From: Streptomyces bluensis
GTDB taxonomy: Bacteria > Actinomycetota > Actinomycetes > Streptomycetales > Streptomycetaceae
NCBI RefSeq assembly: GCF_014650715.1
Contig: NZ_BMVM01000001.1
Span: 124,001 to 188,000 of the forward strand
Length of the DNA stretch: 64,000 nt
Reading direction: 5' to 3'
Shown here: positions 25,075-34,523 of the stretch, one piece after another
Layout: every line of letters starts with the position of its first letter
Position numbering within the stretch: position 1 is the first letter of the stretch
Made by a program: the position numbers and the translations under genes
Notes under the pieces: generated by a model
The model's input: only the letters and a program-made list of their open reading frames with translations
What the model was told of the DNA's origin: nothing
Databases searched by the model: none

Positions 25075-25632
25075 TCATCGGGACCGTTCGCCGGGGGCGG
25101 TGATGCGGGTGATCGCTTCGAGCGTCAGGGAACGGTCGTGGGGCTCACACGACAGAGCCTGATGCAGTGTCAGCCCCTCGATGAGCGCGTCGAGCTGGCG
25201 GGCGGTGACGGGGTCGAAATGCTTCTCCAGGTGAACGCGGCTGCGGCGCATCCACTCGTGTGTGAGTTCCCGGTAGTCGGGCCGGCGGGCCGCGAGGGTG
25301 TACAGCTCCTGCGCGAGCACCAGGTCACGGGCGTCACCCTTGGAAAGCGCATGGACGAGATCGGCGACCGCTTGCCGGGCCTGGCCGGGATCGGCCGGGG
25401 CTGACAGATGGGCGTCGAAGACGGTGACGATGTGGTCGGTGAACCGGCCGAAGGCCGCGCGCAGCACGTCATCCATACCGCTGAAGTGGTAGGTCATCGA
25501 GCCGAGCGGGACACCGGCGCGTGCGGCGATCTTCCGGTGGGAGAGGTGGCCGATTCCTTCCTCGGCGATGAGGTCGAGTGCGGCGTCGAGGATGCGTGCC
25601 CGGCGCTGGGGGTCGGTGTGTCCGGTGGCCAT
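25075..25632 (-). CDS. TetR-family regulator (operon partner of acetyltransferase)
   Basis: A 185-residue repressor. The HTH is RRARILDAALDLIAEEGIGH, then LSHRKIAARAGVPLGSMTYH and FSGMDDVL. The C-terminal domain ends LDALIEGLTLHQALSCEPHD. It is the second gene of an operon, 9 bp after the LbH acetyltransferase stop. Its likely operator is the TGTACG-AA-CGTACA palindrome upstream of that gene. It is clearly paralogous to the TetR at 61344: by eye about two thirds of the first 55 residues agree, and the C-terminal RSR...LDALIEG block also matches. That paralogue has a nearly identical operator. Confidence 0.9.
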   Translation of the reverse strand: MATGHTDPQRRARILDAALDLIAEEGIGHLSHRKIAARAGVPLGSMTYHFSGMDDVLRAAFGRFTDHIVTVFDAHLSAPADPGQARQAVADLVHALSKGDARDLVLAQELYTLAARRPDYRELTHEWMRRSRVHLEKHFDPVTARQLDALIEGLTLHQALSCEPHDRSLTLEAITRITAPGERSR

Positions 25633-25641
25633 GAGTGCGGC

Positions 25642-26223
25642 TCACAGACTCCGCACCACGCGGGCGGGGTTGCCGATGGCGACGACGTTCGCGGGTACGT
25701 CCTTGGTGACGACCGCGCCGGCGCCGATGACGGAGTTGTCGCCGATGGTGACGCCGGGCAGGATGATGGCCCCGCCGCCGATCCACACGTTGTCACCGAT
25801 GACGATGGGCCGGGCCGCCTCCAGCTTGTCGCGCCGCGGCTGCGGTTCCAGCGGATGAGTCGGGGTCAGCAGCTGGACATTCGGGCCGATCTGGCAGTCC
25901 TCGCCGATCGTGATGGGCGCGACGTCCAGGGCCGTGAGGTTGTAGTTGACGAAGGTCCGCGCACCGATCGTGATGTTGCTGCCGTAGTCGACGTACAGCG
26001 GGGGACGTATGTGCGCCTGTTCCCCCAGGGAGCCCAGCAGCTCCTGCAGCAGCGGCTGCGCGGCTTCGGCGTCCTCGGCGAAGGCGGTCTGGTAACGGGC
26101 AGCCAGGCTCACGGCCCGCTGCAGGAGCCGGGCGATCTCGGGGTCGTCGGCGATGTAGAAGTCGCCCGCCTGCATACGTTCCAGGTTGCTGCGCGGGTCC
26201 TGGGCGAAGTAGTTCGTCGGCAT
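25642..26223 (-). CDS. Maltose/galactoside O-acetyltransferase-type (LbH) enzyme
   Basis: A 193-residue acetyl-CoA-dependent O-acetyltransferase of the Maa/LacA group. The N-terminal capping helices include MPTNYFAQDPRSNLERMQAG, then DFYIADDPEI. The left-handed beta-helix runs YVDYGSNITIGARTFVNYNL, VQLLTPTHPLEPQPRR with the catalytic His (THPL), and IVIGDNVWIGGGAIILPGVT, then IGDNSVIGAGAVVTKDVPAN. It acts on a sugar or thiol-less hydroxyl acceptor; the substrate is unknown. It is co-transcribed with a downstream TetR gene, and a 14-bp palindrome lies 22 bp upstream. Confidence 0.9.
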   Translation of the reverse strand: MPTNYFAQDPRSNLERMQAGDFYIADDPEIARLLQRAVSLAARYQTAFAEDAEAAQPLLQELLGSLGEQAHIRPPLYVDYGSNITIGARTFVNYNLTALDVAPITIGEDCQIGPNVQLLTPTHPLEPQPRRDKLEAARPIVIGDNVWIGGGAIILPGVTIGDNSVIGAGAVVTKDVPANVVAIGNPARVVRSL

Positions 26224-26245
26224 GCGGGCATGCTATCCAACAGAA

Positions 26246-26259
26246 TGTACGAACGTACA
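26246..26259. promoter_or_regulatory. TetR operator (TGTACG-AA-CGTACA)
   Basis: A perfect 6-bp inverted repeat, 22 bp upstream of the acetyltransferase start. It differs at only two positions from TGTACAAGCGTACA at 61293-61306, which lies next to a paralogous tetR. It is the likely site for the TetR at 25075. Confidence 0.8.
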
Positions 26260-26597
26260 CTCCAGGTCGTGCCAGCTGCTTCGACAGTGGGCCAGGTCCA
26301 TCCGGGCGCGCTGCTGATCCGGGCGATCGGCGCCCGCGACGCCGCGATCGGGGTCTGCAGGCGACGGTCACCGCGCTCAGGAATCGGGCAGCTTTCGAAC
26401 TCCCTTACCCACCGGTCACGGTGGTGCGGTGCATCCCGTTGCCGCCGGCCGCGAGGTCGTCGCGCCTCCGATCCGGTCGTGTCTCGCAGGCTGGGCCGGC
26501 ATCCGCCGGACGGAGTCGGTACGCCTGCGCGGGTCCCCGCAGACCAGTGAGTGCGGGCGTCGCAGAGGCCGGACAAGAGGTACTGGTGACGCTCAGC
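26260..26597. other. Intergenic, nothing recognised
   Basis: The 338 bp between the acetyltransferase operon promoter and the end of the next TetR gene hold no protein-like sequence with known relatives on either strand. Confidence 0.45.
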
Positions 26598-27200
26598 TCA
26601 GCTGTTGTCCCGCTCCAGAAGCAGGCGCAGGAAGTCGTTGACCGGTCCGATGATGTCGAGCTCCTGGTCGAGCACCCACTGCAGTTGGAGGCCGTTGAGC
26701 ACGGCATGGAAGAGAACCGCGGCGCTCTCGGGGGTGACGCCCTCGCGCAGTCGGCCGCGGGCCGCCTTGTCGCGGAAACCCTCGGCGAACTGCGTGCGCC
26801 CACGCTCGTATCGCTCGACGAAGTACGTGTGGGCCGGGTGATCCGAGCGTGAGGCCGCGGCGGCGAGCTCGATCCACAGCCGCATCAGCTCGGGGGCTTT
26901 CTGGTGGTGGCGAATGAGTTCGCCGAGGTAGGGCGAGAGCTCGTCAAGGCTGTCGACCTGTGCCAGGCCCTGCTGCCACTCCTCGGAGTCCCGCTTCGCG
27001 AGGACTTCGGCGAGGAGTTCGTCCTTGTTGCGGAAGTGATGCAGGAGCCCGGCGTGGGTGATTCCGGCCCGCTCGGCGATGTCGCGCAGGGAGGCTTTGG
27101 TGTAGCCCTTCTCGGCGAAGCTGTCGCGTGCCGCCCGTACGATCTCCGCTCTTCGGGCCGGTGTCTTGGCGTACGGCCCGCGCGCTTTGGCCTCACCCAC
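26598..27200 (-). CDS. TetR-family regulator of the glycoside locus
   Basis: A 200-residue repressor. The GTG at 27200, preceded by GGGGGA, is chosen over longer frames and gives MGEAKARGPYAKTPARRAEI. The HTH is VRAARDSFAEKGYTKASLRD, then IAERAGITHAGLLHHFRNKD and ELL. The C-terminal half (LMRLWIELAAAASRSDHPAH, NGLQLQWVLDQELD) matches TetR proteins that often control sugar hydrolase genes in Streptomyces. It lies just downstream of the GH78 gene on the same strand. A TACCACAAGGTTGG site 62 bp upstream of its start recurs, with 12 of 14 bases identical, before the GH1 gene, so it probably represses itself and the glycoside operon. Confidence 0.88.
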   Translation of the reverse strand: MGEAKARGPYAKTPARRAEIVRAARDSFAEKGYTKASLRDIAERAGITHAGLLHHFRNKDELLAEVLAKRDSEEWQQGLAQVDSLDELSPYLGELIRHHQKAPELMRLWIELAAAASRSDHPAHTYFVERYERGRTQFAEGFRDKAARGRLREGVTPESAAVLFHAVLNGLQLQWVLDQELDIIGPVNDFLRLLLERDNS

Positions 27201-27261
27201 GTGTGTTCCCCCAACGAAAGCGGTTCGGACAGGTCGTGCGCAGCAGCTGACGGTCAAAAAC

Positions 27262-27275
27262 TACCACAAGGTTGG
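27262..27275. promoter_or_regulatory. Shared glycoside-locus motif, copy 1
   Basis: TACCACAAGGTTGG, containing ACC-N4-GGT symmetry, lies upstream of the tetR gene that ends the glycoside locus. It agrees at 12 of 14 positions with copy 2 at 35871-35884. Confidence 0.6.
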
Positions 27276-27295
27276 CATTTGTCTCGTCGTGCAGT

Positions 27296-29974
27296 TCAAG
27301 TGCGCCCTCTCAACGCCCCTTTCGCCAGGGGGCGGGTGGCACGGAAGGTGCCCGTCGTGGCGGTCTCGGTGGTGCCGTCGGGGAAGACGACCCGTGCGGT
27401 GGTGGCCGATGGCACGTCGACGGTGAGGGTCAGTTCCTCGCCGGTCGTCTGCCACTCGACGGTGATCGTGCCCTGCGGGGACTCGTGTGTGCCCCGGACC
27501 CACGTCAGGGACGGGTGCGGGACGGGCGCGACCTCGAAGGACTCCCAGGCGACCGATCCCGGCGCCTGCCGCAGACCGAGTGTGTGCGTGTGCAGGAAGC
27601 GGATCACGGCGCCCTTGCTGTAGTGGTTGAGGGAGTCGTGAGCGTCGCCGTTCTCGTCGACGCCCTCCCAGTCCTCCCAGATCGTGGTCGCGCCGCGGTC
27701 GACCATGTACAGCCAGGACGGTGCGGTGCGCTGGAGGAGCAGTTCGTGGGCGACGTCGGCGTGGCCGGTGTCGGCCAGGACCGGGAGCAGGTGGCCGGTG
27801 GCGAGGAATCCGGTACCGAGGCGGGTGCCGGCGGCGCGGATCAGGTCGACGAGGCGTGCGGCGGAGGCCCCGCGCAGCTCGTCGGGGACGAGCCCGAACG
27901 CCAGCGCCCGTACATAGGCAGCCTGGGTGTCGCCGGTGGTACGTCCGTCCGGGGTCAGGAACTCGGTGCGCCAGGCGTCGCGGACGCGCTCGGCGACCTC
28001 GGCGTAGCGCGCTGCGTCGTCGGTACGGCCGAGGACCTGCGCGACACGGGCAAGCATCGACGTCGAGCGGTACAGAAACGCCGTGCCGATCTCGCCCTTG
28101 TCGGCCATGAACCAGGCGACGGGGTCCGCCTTGATCGGGTCGATGCGGGTGCCGTCGGCGGCCTTCGCCTTCGGCTCCGTCCACTCGCCCCAGTGGAAGG
28201 AGCCGTCCCAGAGGTACTGCTCGTGCGGGAGCGGATCGGCCGAGCGCTCGATCCGGGACTGGTGGCGGGCGGTACGAGCGGTCACCAGCGCCCGCTCGAC
28301 CCACCGGACCATCGCCTTCCAGTTCTCCGCGAGGACCTCCCGGTCGCCGTAGGACTCGTACAGCTCCCAGGGCACGGAGACGATCGCGTCGCCCCAGCCG
28401 GCTGAGCCGGTCATCATGGCGAACTGGTCGTCGAGGTGGTGCTTGATACGGCGGCCGTCGGGCGAGAAGTTGGCGATCCGGCCGTCGGGCAGTTGGTCGT
28501 CGCGGACGGAGCGGAGCCATTTGCGGCTGAAGCCGAGGACGTCGTACAGGCGCGTGGCGGTCGGGGCGAAAACCTGGTAGTCGCCGGTCCAGGCGAGGCG
28601 CTCGCGGGTCGGGCAGTCCGTGGGAACGTCGACGGCGTTGCCGCGGAAGCTCCACGCGGCGATCTCGTGAAGGCGGTTGAGGTCGCCGTTACCGCACACG
28701 AAGGTACCGGTGCGGCGCAGGTCGGAGTGGACGACGCGCATCGTGAGGCTCGCGGGGTCGAGCGGGGCGCCGTCGCGGCGGATGCGCGCGTACCGGAAGC
28801 CGTGCACGGTGTGGCGTGGCTCGAACCTCTCACCCCGGCCCCCTGAGACGACTTCGTCGCGCTGGACGAAGGGAATCGGTTCCTCGCCGGGGCGTACGGA
28901 GTCCAGGTGGGCGGTCGCCAGGTCTCCGTCGGGGCCCAGATGTTCCCCGTAGTCGATGACGGTGCGGGTGCCGGCCGGGCCGAGGTCGCTCAGGGTGATC
29001 CAGCCGGAGGCGTTCTGCCCGAAGTCCGCGATCCAGAGCGCCTCTTCGAGCTGCTTGACCGACTCCGCCGGGCGTGCGGCGACCACGTGTACGGGCGGCC
29101 CGGGCGACCAGTCGATCGCGGGCGCCTGGACCTGGTCGACCAGGACTGGCTGTTCTGCTCCCGGTTCAGCGCGGAAGTCGGTGCTCTGGCCGTCCATGAG
29201 GTCGGCACGGGTGATGGCCGACCGCGTGCTCGTCCAGGTCTCGTCGCTGCGCACGACCTGGTGCGAGCCGTCCTCGTAGGTGATGTGCAGCTCGGCACGT
29301 GCGGCGAGCACCGTCCCCCACCCGGCCGGCAGACGGAACGCGCCGACCCGGCCCCGGTACCAGCCGTCGGAGACGATGATCTCGATCCGGTTGCCGCCCG
29401 CCCTGACGGCGGCCGTGACGTCCGATGCCTGGGCGTAGAGCGTGCGGTCGTACGAGGTGGAGCCGGGTGACAGTTCGGCGGAGCCGGCGCGCTCGCCGTT
29501 CACGTACGCCTCGTACACGCCGAGTGCCGTCGCGTACAGCCGTGCCGAGCGCACCCCGGACCGTGCCTGGAACCGGGTCGTCAGGGTATAGGCCGGGCGC
29601 TTGCCGTAGCCGGGGTCGTCGCCGGATTCGGCCGGGGAGATCCAGCGCGCCTGCCAGTCCTCATCGAGGAGCCCCGCCTCAAAGGTGTTCCACCTCGACC
29701 ACGGCGAGGAGCCTTCGGTATCCGCGGCCCGGACCCGCCAGGCCACGCGCTGCCCGCTGCCGAGCGCCGCCCACGGCCAGGGGAGAAACCGGTGCCGGCC
29801 GGGCGCGGTCGTCACCGCCGGCTGCGGCACGCCGCCGACGGTGCACTCCAGCTCGTATTCCGCCGGGCGTCCCGCGTCCGACGGCGGCCGCCATGACAGG
29901 CGCGGTGCGGGGCCCGACACGGCGAACTCGTCGCCGCCGCTGTCGATCCGCAGGTCGTACGGTGCGTTGTTCAT
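27296..29974 (-). CDS. Alpha-L-rhamnosidase, GH78
   Basis: Hydrolyses terminal alpha-L-rhamnose from glycosides or pectic fragments. The 892 residues cover the full family architecture. An N-terminal Fn3-like domain (APRLSWRPPSDAGRPAEYEL) is followed by beta-sandwich domains (ARLYATALGVYEAYVNGERA, SDGWYRGRVG). The (alpha/alpha)6 catalytic domain has DCPTRERLAWTGD near residue 453, supplying the general acid, and TTIWEDWEGVDENGDAHDSL near residue 766, with the catalytic Glu. A C-terminal beta domain ends the protein. No signal peptide is present, so it is cytoplasmic and its substrate must be imported. It is the last enzyme gene of the operon behind the MFS transporter. Confidence 0.95.
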   Translation of the reverse strand: MNNAPYDLRIDSGGDEFAVSGPAPRLSWRPPSDAGRPAEYELECTVGGVPQPAVTTAPGRHRFLPWPWAALGSGQRVAWRVRAADTEGSSPWSRWNTFEAGLLDEDWQARWISPAESGDDPGYGKRPAYTLTTRFQARSGVRSARLYATALGVYEAYVNGERAGSAELSPGSTSYDRTLYAQASDVTAAVRAGGNRIEIIVSDGWYRGRVGAFRLPAGWGTVLAARAELHITYEDGSHQVVRSDETWTSTRSAITRADLMDGQSTDFRAEPGAEQPVLVDQVQAPAIDWSPGPPVHVVAARPAESVKQLEEALWIADFGQNASGWITLSDLGPAGTRTVIDYGEHLGPDGDLATAHLDSVRPGEEPIPFVQRDEVVSGGRGERFEPRHTVHGFRYARIRRDGAPLDPASLTMRVVHSDLRRTGTFVCGNGDLNRLHEIAAWSFRGNAVDVPTDCPTRERLAWTGDYQVFAPTATRLYDVLGFSRKWLRSVRDDQLPDGRIANFSPDGRRIKHHLDDQFAMMTGSAGWGDAIVSVPWELYESYGDREVLAENWKAMVRWVERALVTARTARHQSRIERSADPLPHEQYLWDGSFHWGEWTEPKAKAADGTRIDPIKADPVAWFMADKGEIGTAFLYRSTSMLARVAQVLGRTDDAARYAEVAERVRDAWRTEFLTPDGRTTGDTQAAYVRALAFGLVPDELRGASAARLVDLIRAAGTRLGTGFLATGHLLPVLADTGHADVAHELLLQRTAPSWLYMVDRGATTIWEDWEGVDENGDAHDSLNHYSKGAVIRFLHTHTLGLRQAPGSVAWESFEVAPVPHPSLTWVRGTHESPQGTITVEWQTTGEELTLTVDVPSATTARVVFPDGTTETATTGTFRATRPLAKGALRGRT

Positions 29975-30146
29975 GGTGGTCCTTGTCTATGGTCTTCCTT
30001 GTCGAAGTCGGCGGGCTGCCGCACCGCGCGGGCGGCGAGGTGTTCGGCAGCGGATCACATCGGCGCGGGCGGGGCCGGGAGTTGGCCGACGGGTGTGGGA
30101 ATGGACCCGGTCCCTGGCCGGCGCCGTTGACCGCCGACGTCTCCCG

Positions 30147-31529
30147 CTACCGGACCGACTTGACCTTGAACTTGATGATCAACCCACCGACCAGGGCGAG
30201 AACCGCGCCGCTCAGGTAGAGCTGCGTGTAGTTCTTCTCGCCGCCGGCCGTGACGCCGATGGTGATGACGAGGGGGGCGATCAGCGGGGCGACGGCGCTG
30301 GGGATCTTCTGCGCGAACGCGACGACCGCGAGGTAGCGGCCGGCCTGTGCCCGGTCCGGGAGGACGGCGAACACAATCGCCTGGTCGACGGCGCTGAACG
30401 CCGCGATGGCGAGTTGCATCAGCACCGCGCCGAGGACGAGTTGGGGCAGCGAGTAGGCGAACGCCTCGGTGACGGCCCCGACGACGAAGAGCACGGCACC
30501 GATCAAGGTGAACAGCTTGCGCCGGCCGAGCTTGTCGGAGAGGAAGCCGCCCCCGATGGCGCCGACGGCTGCCGCCAGCACCCCGATGGCCCCGACGGTC
30601 GCCACGACGCCGGCGACGTCCTTGATGGGCAGGTCGAGCCGCTGGGCGTAGAAGAAGGTGCCGAAGGTGGTGTTGAAGTACAGGCCCATGAAGAAGACGA
30701 AGCGGCCGAGCCAGTTCCAGCCGAAGTCGGGGTACTTGCGGGGGTTGAAGCCGTAGCTGGCGATCAGGCCCTTGAGGGTCACATCGCTGGTGTGGACGAG
30801 AGCACGGGAGTCCCCTTCCGGCTTGAAAACGGGGAACAGCAGCAGCATGGCCGCTCCGAGGACGCCCGGGACCAGGAACACCAGGAGCGTGCTGGAGGCC
30901 ACCGCGTACGCGATGCCGATGCCGATCACGGGTGCGATCTGGTTCATGACGCTGGTCAGGGCCGAGATGCGGCCGCGTTGTTCCTCGGGCACGCGGTCGG
31001 CCTGGACGTTCTGGATGGCCTGCCCGGCCGTGGACCAGCCGATCATGCCGACGACCCACACCAGGCCCACCAGGAAGACGGTCGGTGCGGCGGCGATCCC
31101 GAAGAGCGCGACGACACCGAGGACGGCCCCGGCGATCATGAACGGTGTCCTGCGGCCGAGGCGGGAGCGCGTCCGGTCGCTCCAGAAGCCGATCAGAGGG
31201 CTGAGGACCAGGTAGACGAACTGGGCGGACCCGGTGACGTATCCAAGCAGTTCCTCGCGTCCGGGGGCGAGATCGGAGATCCGCAGTGCCAGCGAGTAGG
31301 ACAGGGGAACCATCAGGGCCAGCGAGGCCCCGAAGCTGGCGATCATCATCCAGGTGATGTAGCCCGTGGCGACCTTCTGCAGCGCCGGGGCCTCGATCTC
31401 GGGGGCCGAGGTCCGGCTCGCCTCGCCGCCGTCGGCCCTCGCCGGCCCTGCCGGCTTCTCCCCGTCCCCCTTCACCGGCTCGGTCGGCGGGGGCCCGGCC
31501 ACGCCGAGGTCGCGATCGTTGTGCGGCAT
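30147..31529 (-). CDS. MFS transporter, probable glycoside importer
   Basis: A 460-residue inner-membrane transporter. After a 60-residue Pro/Gly/Ala-rich cytoplasmic N-tail come 12 hydrophobic segments, beginning VATGYITWMMIASFGASLAL. The loop 2-3 signature is FWSDRTRSRLGRRTPFMIAG, and a mirror motif GFLSDKLGRRKLF lies in the second half. The R-x-x-x-GRRxP loop resembles sugar/cation symporter-like MFS members. It sits between the GH78 and GH2 genes on the same strand and none of the enzymes is secreted. It is therefore the likely uptake system for the glycoside they degrade. Direction of transport is inferred from context. Confidence 0.88.
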   Translation of the reverse strand: MPHNDRDLGVAGPPPTEPVKGDGEKPAGPARADGGEASRTSAPEIEAPALQKVATGYITWMMIASFGASLALMVPLSYSLALRISDLAPGREELLGYVTGSAQFVYLVLSPLIGFWSDRTRSRLGRRTPFMIAGAVLGVVALFGIAAAPTVFLVGLVWVVGMIGWSTAGQAIQNVQADRVPEEQRGRISALTSVMNQIAPVIGIGIAYAVASSTLLVFLVPGVLGAAMLLLFPVFKPEGDSRALVHTSDVTLKGLIASYGFNPRKYPDFGWNWLGRFVFFMGLYFNTTFGTFFYAQRLDLPIKDVAGVVATVGAIGVLAAAVGAIGGGFLSDKLGRRKLFTLIGAVLFVVGAVTEAFAYSLPQLVLGAVLMQLAIAAFSAVDQAIVFAVLPDRAQAGRYLAVVAFAQKIPSAVAPLIAPLVITIGVTAGGEKNYTQLYLSGAVLALVGGLIIKFKVKSVR

Positions 31530-31770
31530 GAGTACTCCTTCGTCTCATGAACTGCCAGGCGGCGCGGCACCTGGTGGGGGACGGCACACGCGCGTTGGTG
31601 GATGCGCTGGTGGCGTAGGGGGCGTGGGTGCGGAGCGACACGTGACCAGGACCGCTCGACGACCGACTGCAGGCGGTGGTCGGGCTCGGGGTGCCGGTCG
31701 CCACCTGGTCGGTCTCTTGGAAGGGTTGGGGACGCTGGGGAATTGGAACGTTTCAGTCGCCCAGTCCGTG

Positions 31771-33597
31771 TCAGTCGTTCGCGGCCGGACCCGGCTTGCG
31801 CCCGCCCAGGCCGTGCCATCGGCGGCGGAGGGCGAACGCCGCCGTCTTCGGCTTGCGGTCGCGGGTGAACACGCCCTTCTTGTTGCCGTCGACGCGGTGG
31901 ATGCCGGCGGAGGTCTGGAAGTCGGCGAAGTTCCAGACGTGTTCGCCGACGAAATCGGGGACGCGGTCGAAGACGCGGTGGTACATGGCGAGGTAGTCGC
32001 TCTGGTACTCCTCGCTCCACGGGGTGTCCCACACGGAGTGCAGACCGGGCTGGGTGTCGGCGCCGTACTCGGACATCATCACCGGCTTGCCGAAGCGCTG
32101 GACCCAGCCGCGGAGGTCCTGCTCCAGGTACTGCTCGGCGGTCGCGAGGTCACCGGTGAAGACGTACCAGCCGTAGTAGCGGTTGATGCTCAGCACGTCG
32201 AACAGGTCGCCGATCCGGTCGTTCCGCGGCGTCGCGAACATGACCGCGGAGTAGGTGAGGGGGCGGGTCGGGTCGAGCTTGCGGGTCAGTTCGACCAGTG
32301 GCTCGAAGTACTCGCGGGCGCCGTCCTCGTTGGAGGCCGGCTCGTTGGCGAGGGACCACATCACCACGCTCGGATGGTTCTTGTCCCGTTCGATCAGCTC
32401 CCGCAGGTGCTGGGCGTGGACGTCGCGGGTGGTGCCGCCGAAGTTCTCCGGCGCGAAGGTCGGGGTCGGTGCCTGGCCGGTGAGGCCGCCCATGACGCCC
32501 AGGTTCAGGCCGACGGCGGCGGTCTCGTCGATGACGACGATGCCCTGCCGGTCGGCGAAGTCGAGGACCTCCTCGGCGTACGGGTAGTGCGAGGTGCGGA
32601 AGGAGTTGGCGCCGGTCCACTGAAGGAGCTGGAAGTCGTGGACGAGGTAGGCGTCATCGTGGCCCTTGCCCCGGACGGGGGTGTCCTCGTGCTTGCCGAA
32701 CCCGGTGAAGTAGAACGGTTCGCCGTTGATGAGGAACTCGGTGCCCCGCACTTCGACGGTACGGACGCCGAAGGGCTGGGTGTAGCTGTCGACCGGTTCT
32801 CCCTTGCCTGTCTCGTCGGCGGCGATCAGCTCCACGACGAGGTCGTAGAGGTAGCCGGCGCCGGGCTGCCAAAGGGTGGCGTCCTCGATGCGGAGAGTGC
32901 CCTCGGGGCCGTGTGCCTCCGCCACGGTCCGACCCGCCTCGTCGAGCGCGCGCACCCGGACGTCGGGCACCTCGGCGGCCTGGCCGGCGGTCTCCACGCG
33001 GTAGTCGACGATGCCGGCCGCGCCGTCCCGTCCGGTGACGACAGTGACGTCCTCGACGAAGGTCGTGGGTGTGCTGCACAGGCGGACCGGGCGGGCGATG
33101 CCCGCGTAGTTGTAGAAGTCGTGCAGGTACGACTGGCGTTGGCGGCCGTCGGGGCCGGTGGTGAGGGTGCCCGGCGGGATCGTCTCGTTCGTCAGCCGGT
33201 TGTCGACGCCGACCGTCAGGCGGAACTCGGCGCCGGGGCGGACGATGCCGGTCAGGTCCGCCTCGAACGGGGTGTAGCCGCCGGTGTGTTCGGCCACGAG
33301 CAGGTCGTCCACGTAGACCTGGGCGGCGTGGGTGACGGAGCCGAAGCGCAGGACCACCCGCTGCCCCGCCCAGCCGCGCGGCACCCGTACATCGCGCTGG
33401 TACCAGACGAGGCCGACGTGGTCGCGTATCGCCGCGTCGGTGAACAGGTCGTTGTAGCTGGCGGGGACGGGGGCTTCGAGGGGTGAGGTGAGCCGCGACG
33501 TCCACGGGGTGGCGTCGGCGCGGGTGTCGAGGGCGAATCGCCACAGGCCGTCGAGGCTGACGATGTCGCGGGTGGGGCTGGTGCGGGGCGAGAGCAT
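31771..33597 (-). CDS. Beta-glucuronidase-like GH2 enzyme
   Basis: A 608-residue GH2 hydrolase with the family layout. The sugar-binding jelly roll is SLDGLWRFALDTRADATPWT, then HVGLVWYQRDVRVPRGW. An Ig-like domain follows, and then a TIM barrel. The acid/base Glu is in VVMWSLANEPASNE near residue 417, and the nucleophile Glu is in KPVMMSEYGADTQPGLH near residue 510. The NRYYGWYVFTGD block and WNFADFQT, then NKKGVFTRDRKPKTAAF, are characteristic of beta-glucuronidases; the N-K pair recognises the carboxylate. It is cytoplasmic, with no signal peptide, and lies between an SDR gene and the MFS gene in the operon. Confidence 0.93.
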   Translation of the reverse strand: MLSPRTSPTRDIVSLDGLWRFALDTRADATPWTSRLTSPLEAPVPASYNDLFTDAAIRDHVGLVWYQRDVRVPRGWAGQRVVLRFGSVTHAAQVYVDDLLVAEHTGGYTPFEADLTGIVRPGAEFRLTVGVDNRLTNETIPPGTLTTGPDGRQRQSYLHDFYNYAGIARPVRLCSTPTTFVEDVTVVTGRDGAAGIVDYRVETAGQAAEVPDVRVRALDEAGRTVAEAHGPEGTLRIEDATLWQPGAGYLYDLVVELIAADETGKGEPVDSYTQPFGVRTVEVRGTEFLINGEPFYFTGFGKHEDTPVRGKGHDDAYLVHDFQLLQWTGANSFRTSHYPYAEEVLDFADRQGIVVIDETAAVGLNLGVMGGLTGQAPTPTFAPENFGGTTRDVHAQHLRELIERDKNHPSVVMWSLANEPASNEDGAREYFEPLVELTRKLDPTRPLTYSAVMFATPRNDRIGDLFDVLSINRYYGWYVFTGDLATAEQYLEQDLRGWVQRFGKPVMMSEYGADTQPGLHSVWDTPWSEEYQSDYLAMYHRVFDRVPDFVGEHVWNFADFQTSAGIHRVDGNKKGVFTRDRKPKTAAFALRRRWHGLGGRKPGPAAND

Positions 33598-33675
33598 GCG
33601 GCTCCTACGCGTCGTTCGCGGGGTAGCCGTCCGGGGCGGACGGGCGGTTGTGTGCGGTGTCGCGGATGCGTGGAC

Positions 33676-34497
33676 TCAGATCGTTTCGCCGGCGTCGGCG
33701 AGGAGTGTGCTCCCCGTCATGAAGGCCGCGAGGTCGCTCGCGCAGAACAGCACCACGCGGGCGATGTCGTCGGGCACGCCGAGCCGGCCGAGCGGGCCCG
33801 GCCTCATCACGGACTTGAGGGACTCGGCGTCCAGAGGGACCCCGGCCTCAGCGGCTGCCGCCATGGTTCCCTCGGTCGGCACGAACGTCGGTGCGACGCC
33901 CAGAACGCGGATGCCGAACGGGGCGAATTCAAGGGCGAGTTGCCTGGTGATGCCGCGCGCCGCGTGCTTGGAGCCGACGTAGGCGGCGAGCCCGGGAGCC
34001 GTCCCCCGGAACCCGGCCGTGGAGACCGCGTTGACGATGACGCCCCCGCTTCCGGATTCCCGCATCCGGCGCGCTGCCTCCCGGGAGCCGAGGAAGACAC
34101 CGCGCGCGTTCACGGCGAACACCCCGTCCCAGGTCTCCTCGGACATCTCCAGCGCGGGAACGCTGGGGAAGATCCCGGCGTTGTTGACCCAGATGTCGAC
34201 GCCGCCGAGTTCCCGGACCGCGAGGTCGGCGGCAGCGGTCACGCTCCCGGCGTCGGTGACGTCCACGTGGGCGGCCAGCGCACGGCCCGGGCGGCGGGCG
34301 TTCAGGTCCTCGGCGACGGCGGCGGCGAGCCCGCGCTCGACATCGGTGACGAGCACGTCCGCTCCCGCTTCGGCCATGCGGTCGGCGATGGCCCGGCCCA
34401 GCCCGCGGCCCGCACCGGTGACGACGGCGCGCCGTCCGGACAGCGAGATGAGTTCGGCCAGGGGCCGGGACGAGACGTCGCGTACGGATACCTGCAC
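33676..34497 (-). CDS. Short-chain dehydrogenase/reductase (SDR)
   Basis: A 273-residue NAD(P)-dependent classical SDR. The GTG at 34497, with GGAAGG upstream, was chosen; the open frame continues further but there is no ribosome site. The cofactor loop is VVTGAGRGLGRAIA, the NNAGIF motif is present, and the catalytic triad is Ser in VNAVSTAGF and Tyr-Lys in YVGSKHA. The C-terminus VVLFCASDLAAFMTGSTLLA, then DAG, is typical. It starts 26 bp after the GH1 stop and precedes the GH2 gene, so it probably oxidises a released sugar or aglycone. Confidence 0.9.
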   Translation of the reverse strand: MQVSVRDVSSRPLAELISLSGRRAVVTGAGRGLGRAIADRMAEAGADVLVTDVERGLAAAVAEDLNARRPGRALAAHVDVTDAGSVTAAADLAVRELGGVDIWVNNAGIFPSVPALEMSEETWDGVFAVNARGVFLGSREAARRMRESGSGGVIVNAVSTAGFRGTAPGLAAYVGSKHAARGITRQLALEFAPFGIRVLGVAPTFVPTEGTMAAAAEAGVPLDAESLKSVMRPGPLGRLGVPDDIARVVLFCASDLAAFMTGSTLLADAGETI

Positions 34498-34523
34498 GGT
34501 GTGTCCTTCCGGTGGCGGTGCGG

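Noticed and set aside
29685..33486. Two long plus-strand frames (621 and 706 codons) across the MFS and GH2 genes
   Set aside because: They lie antisense to clearly functional genes with catalytic motifs and have no protein features of their own.
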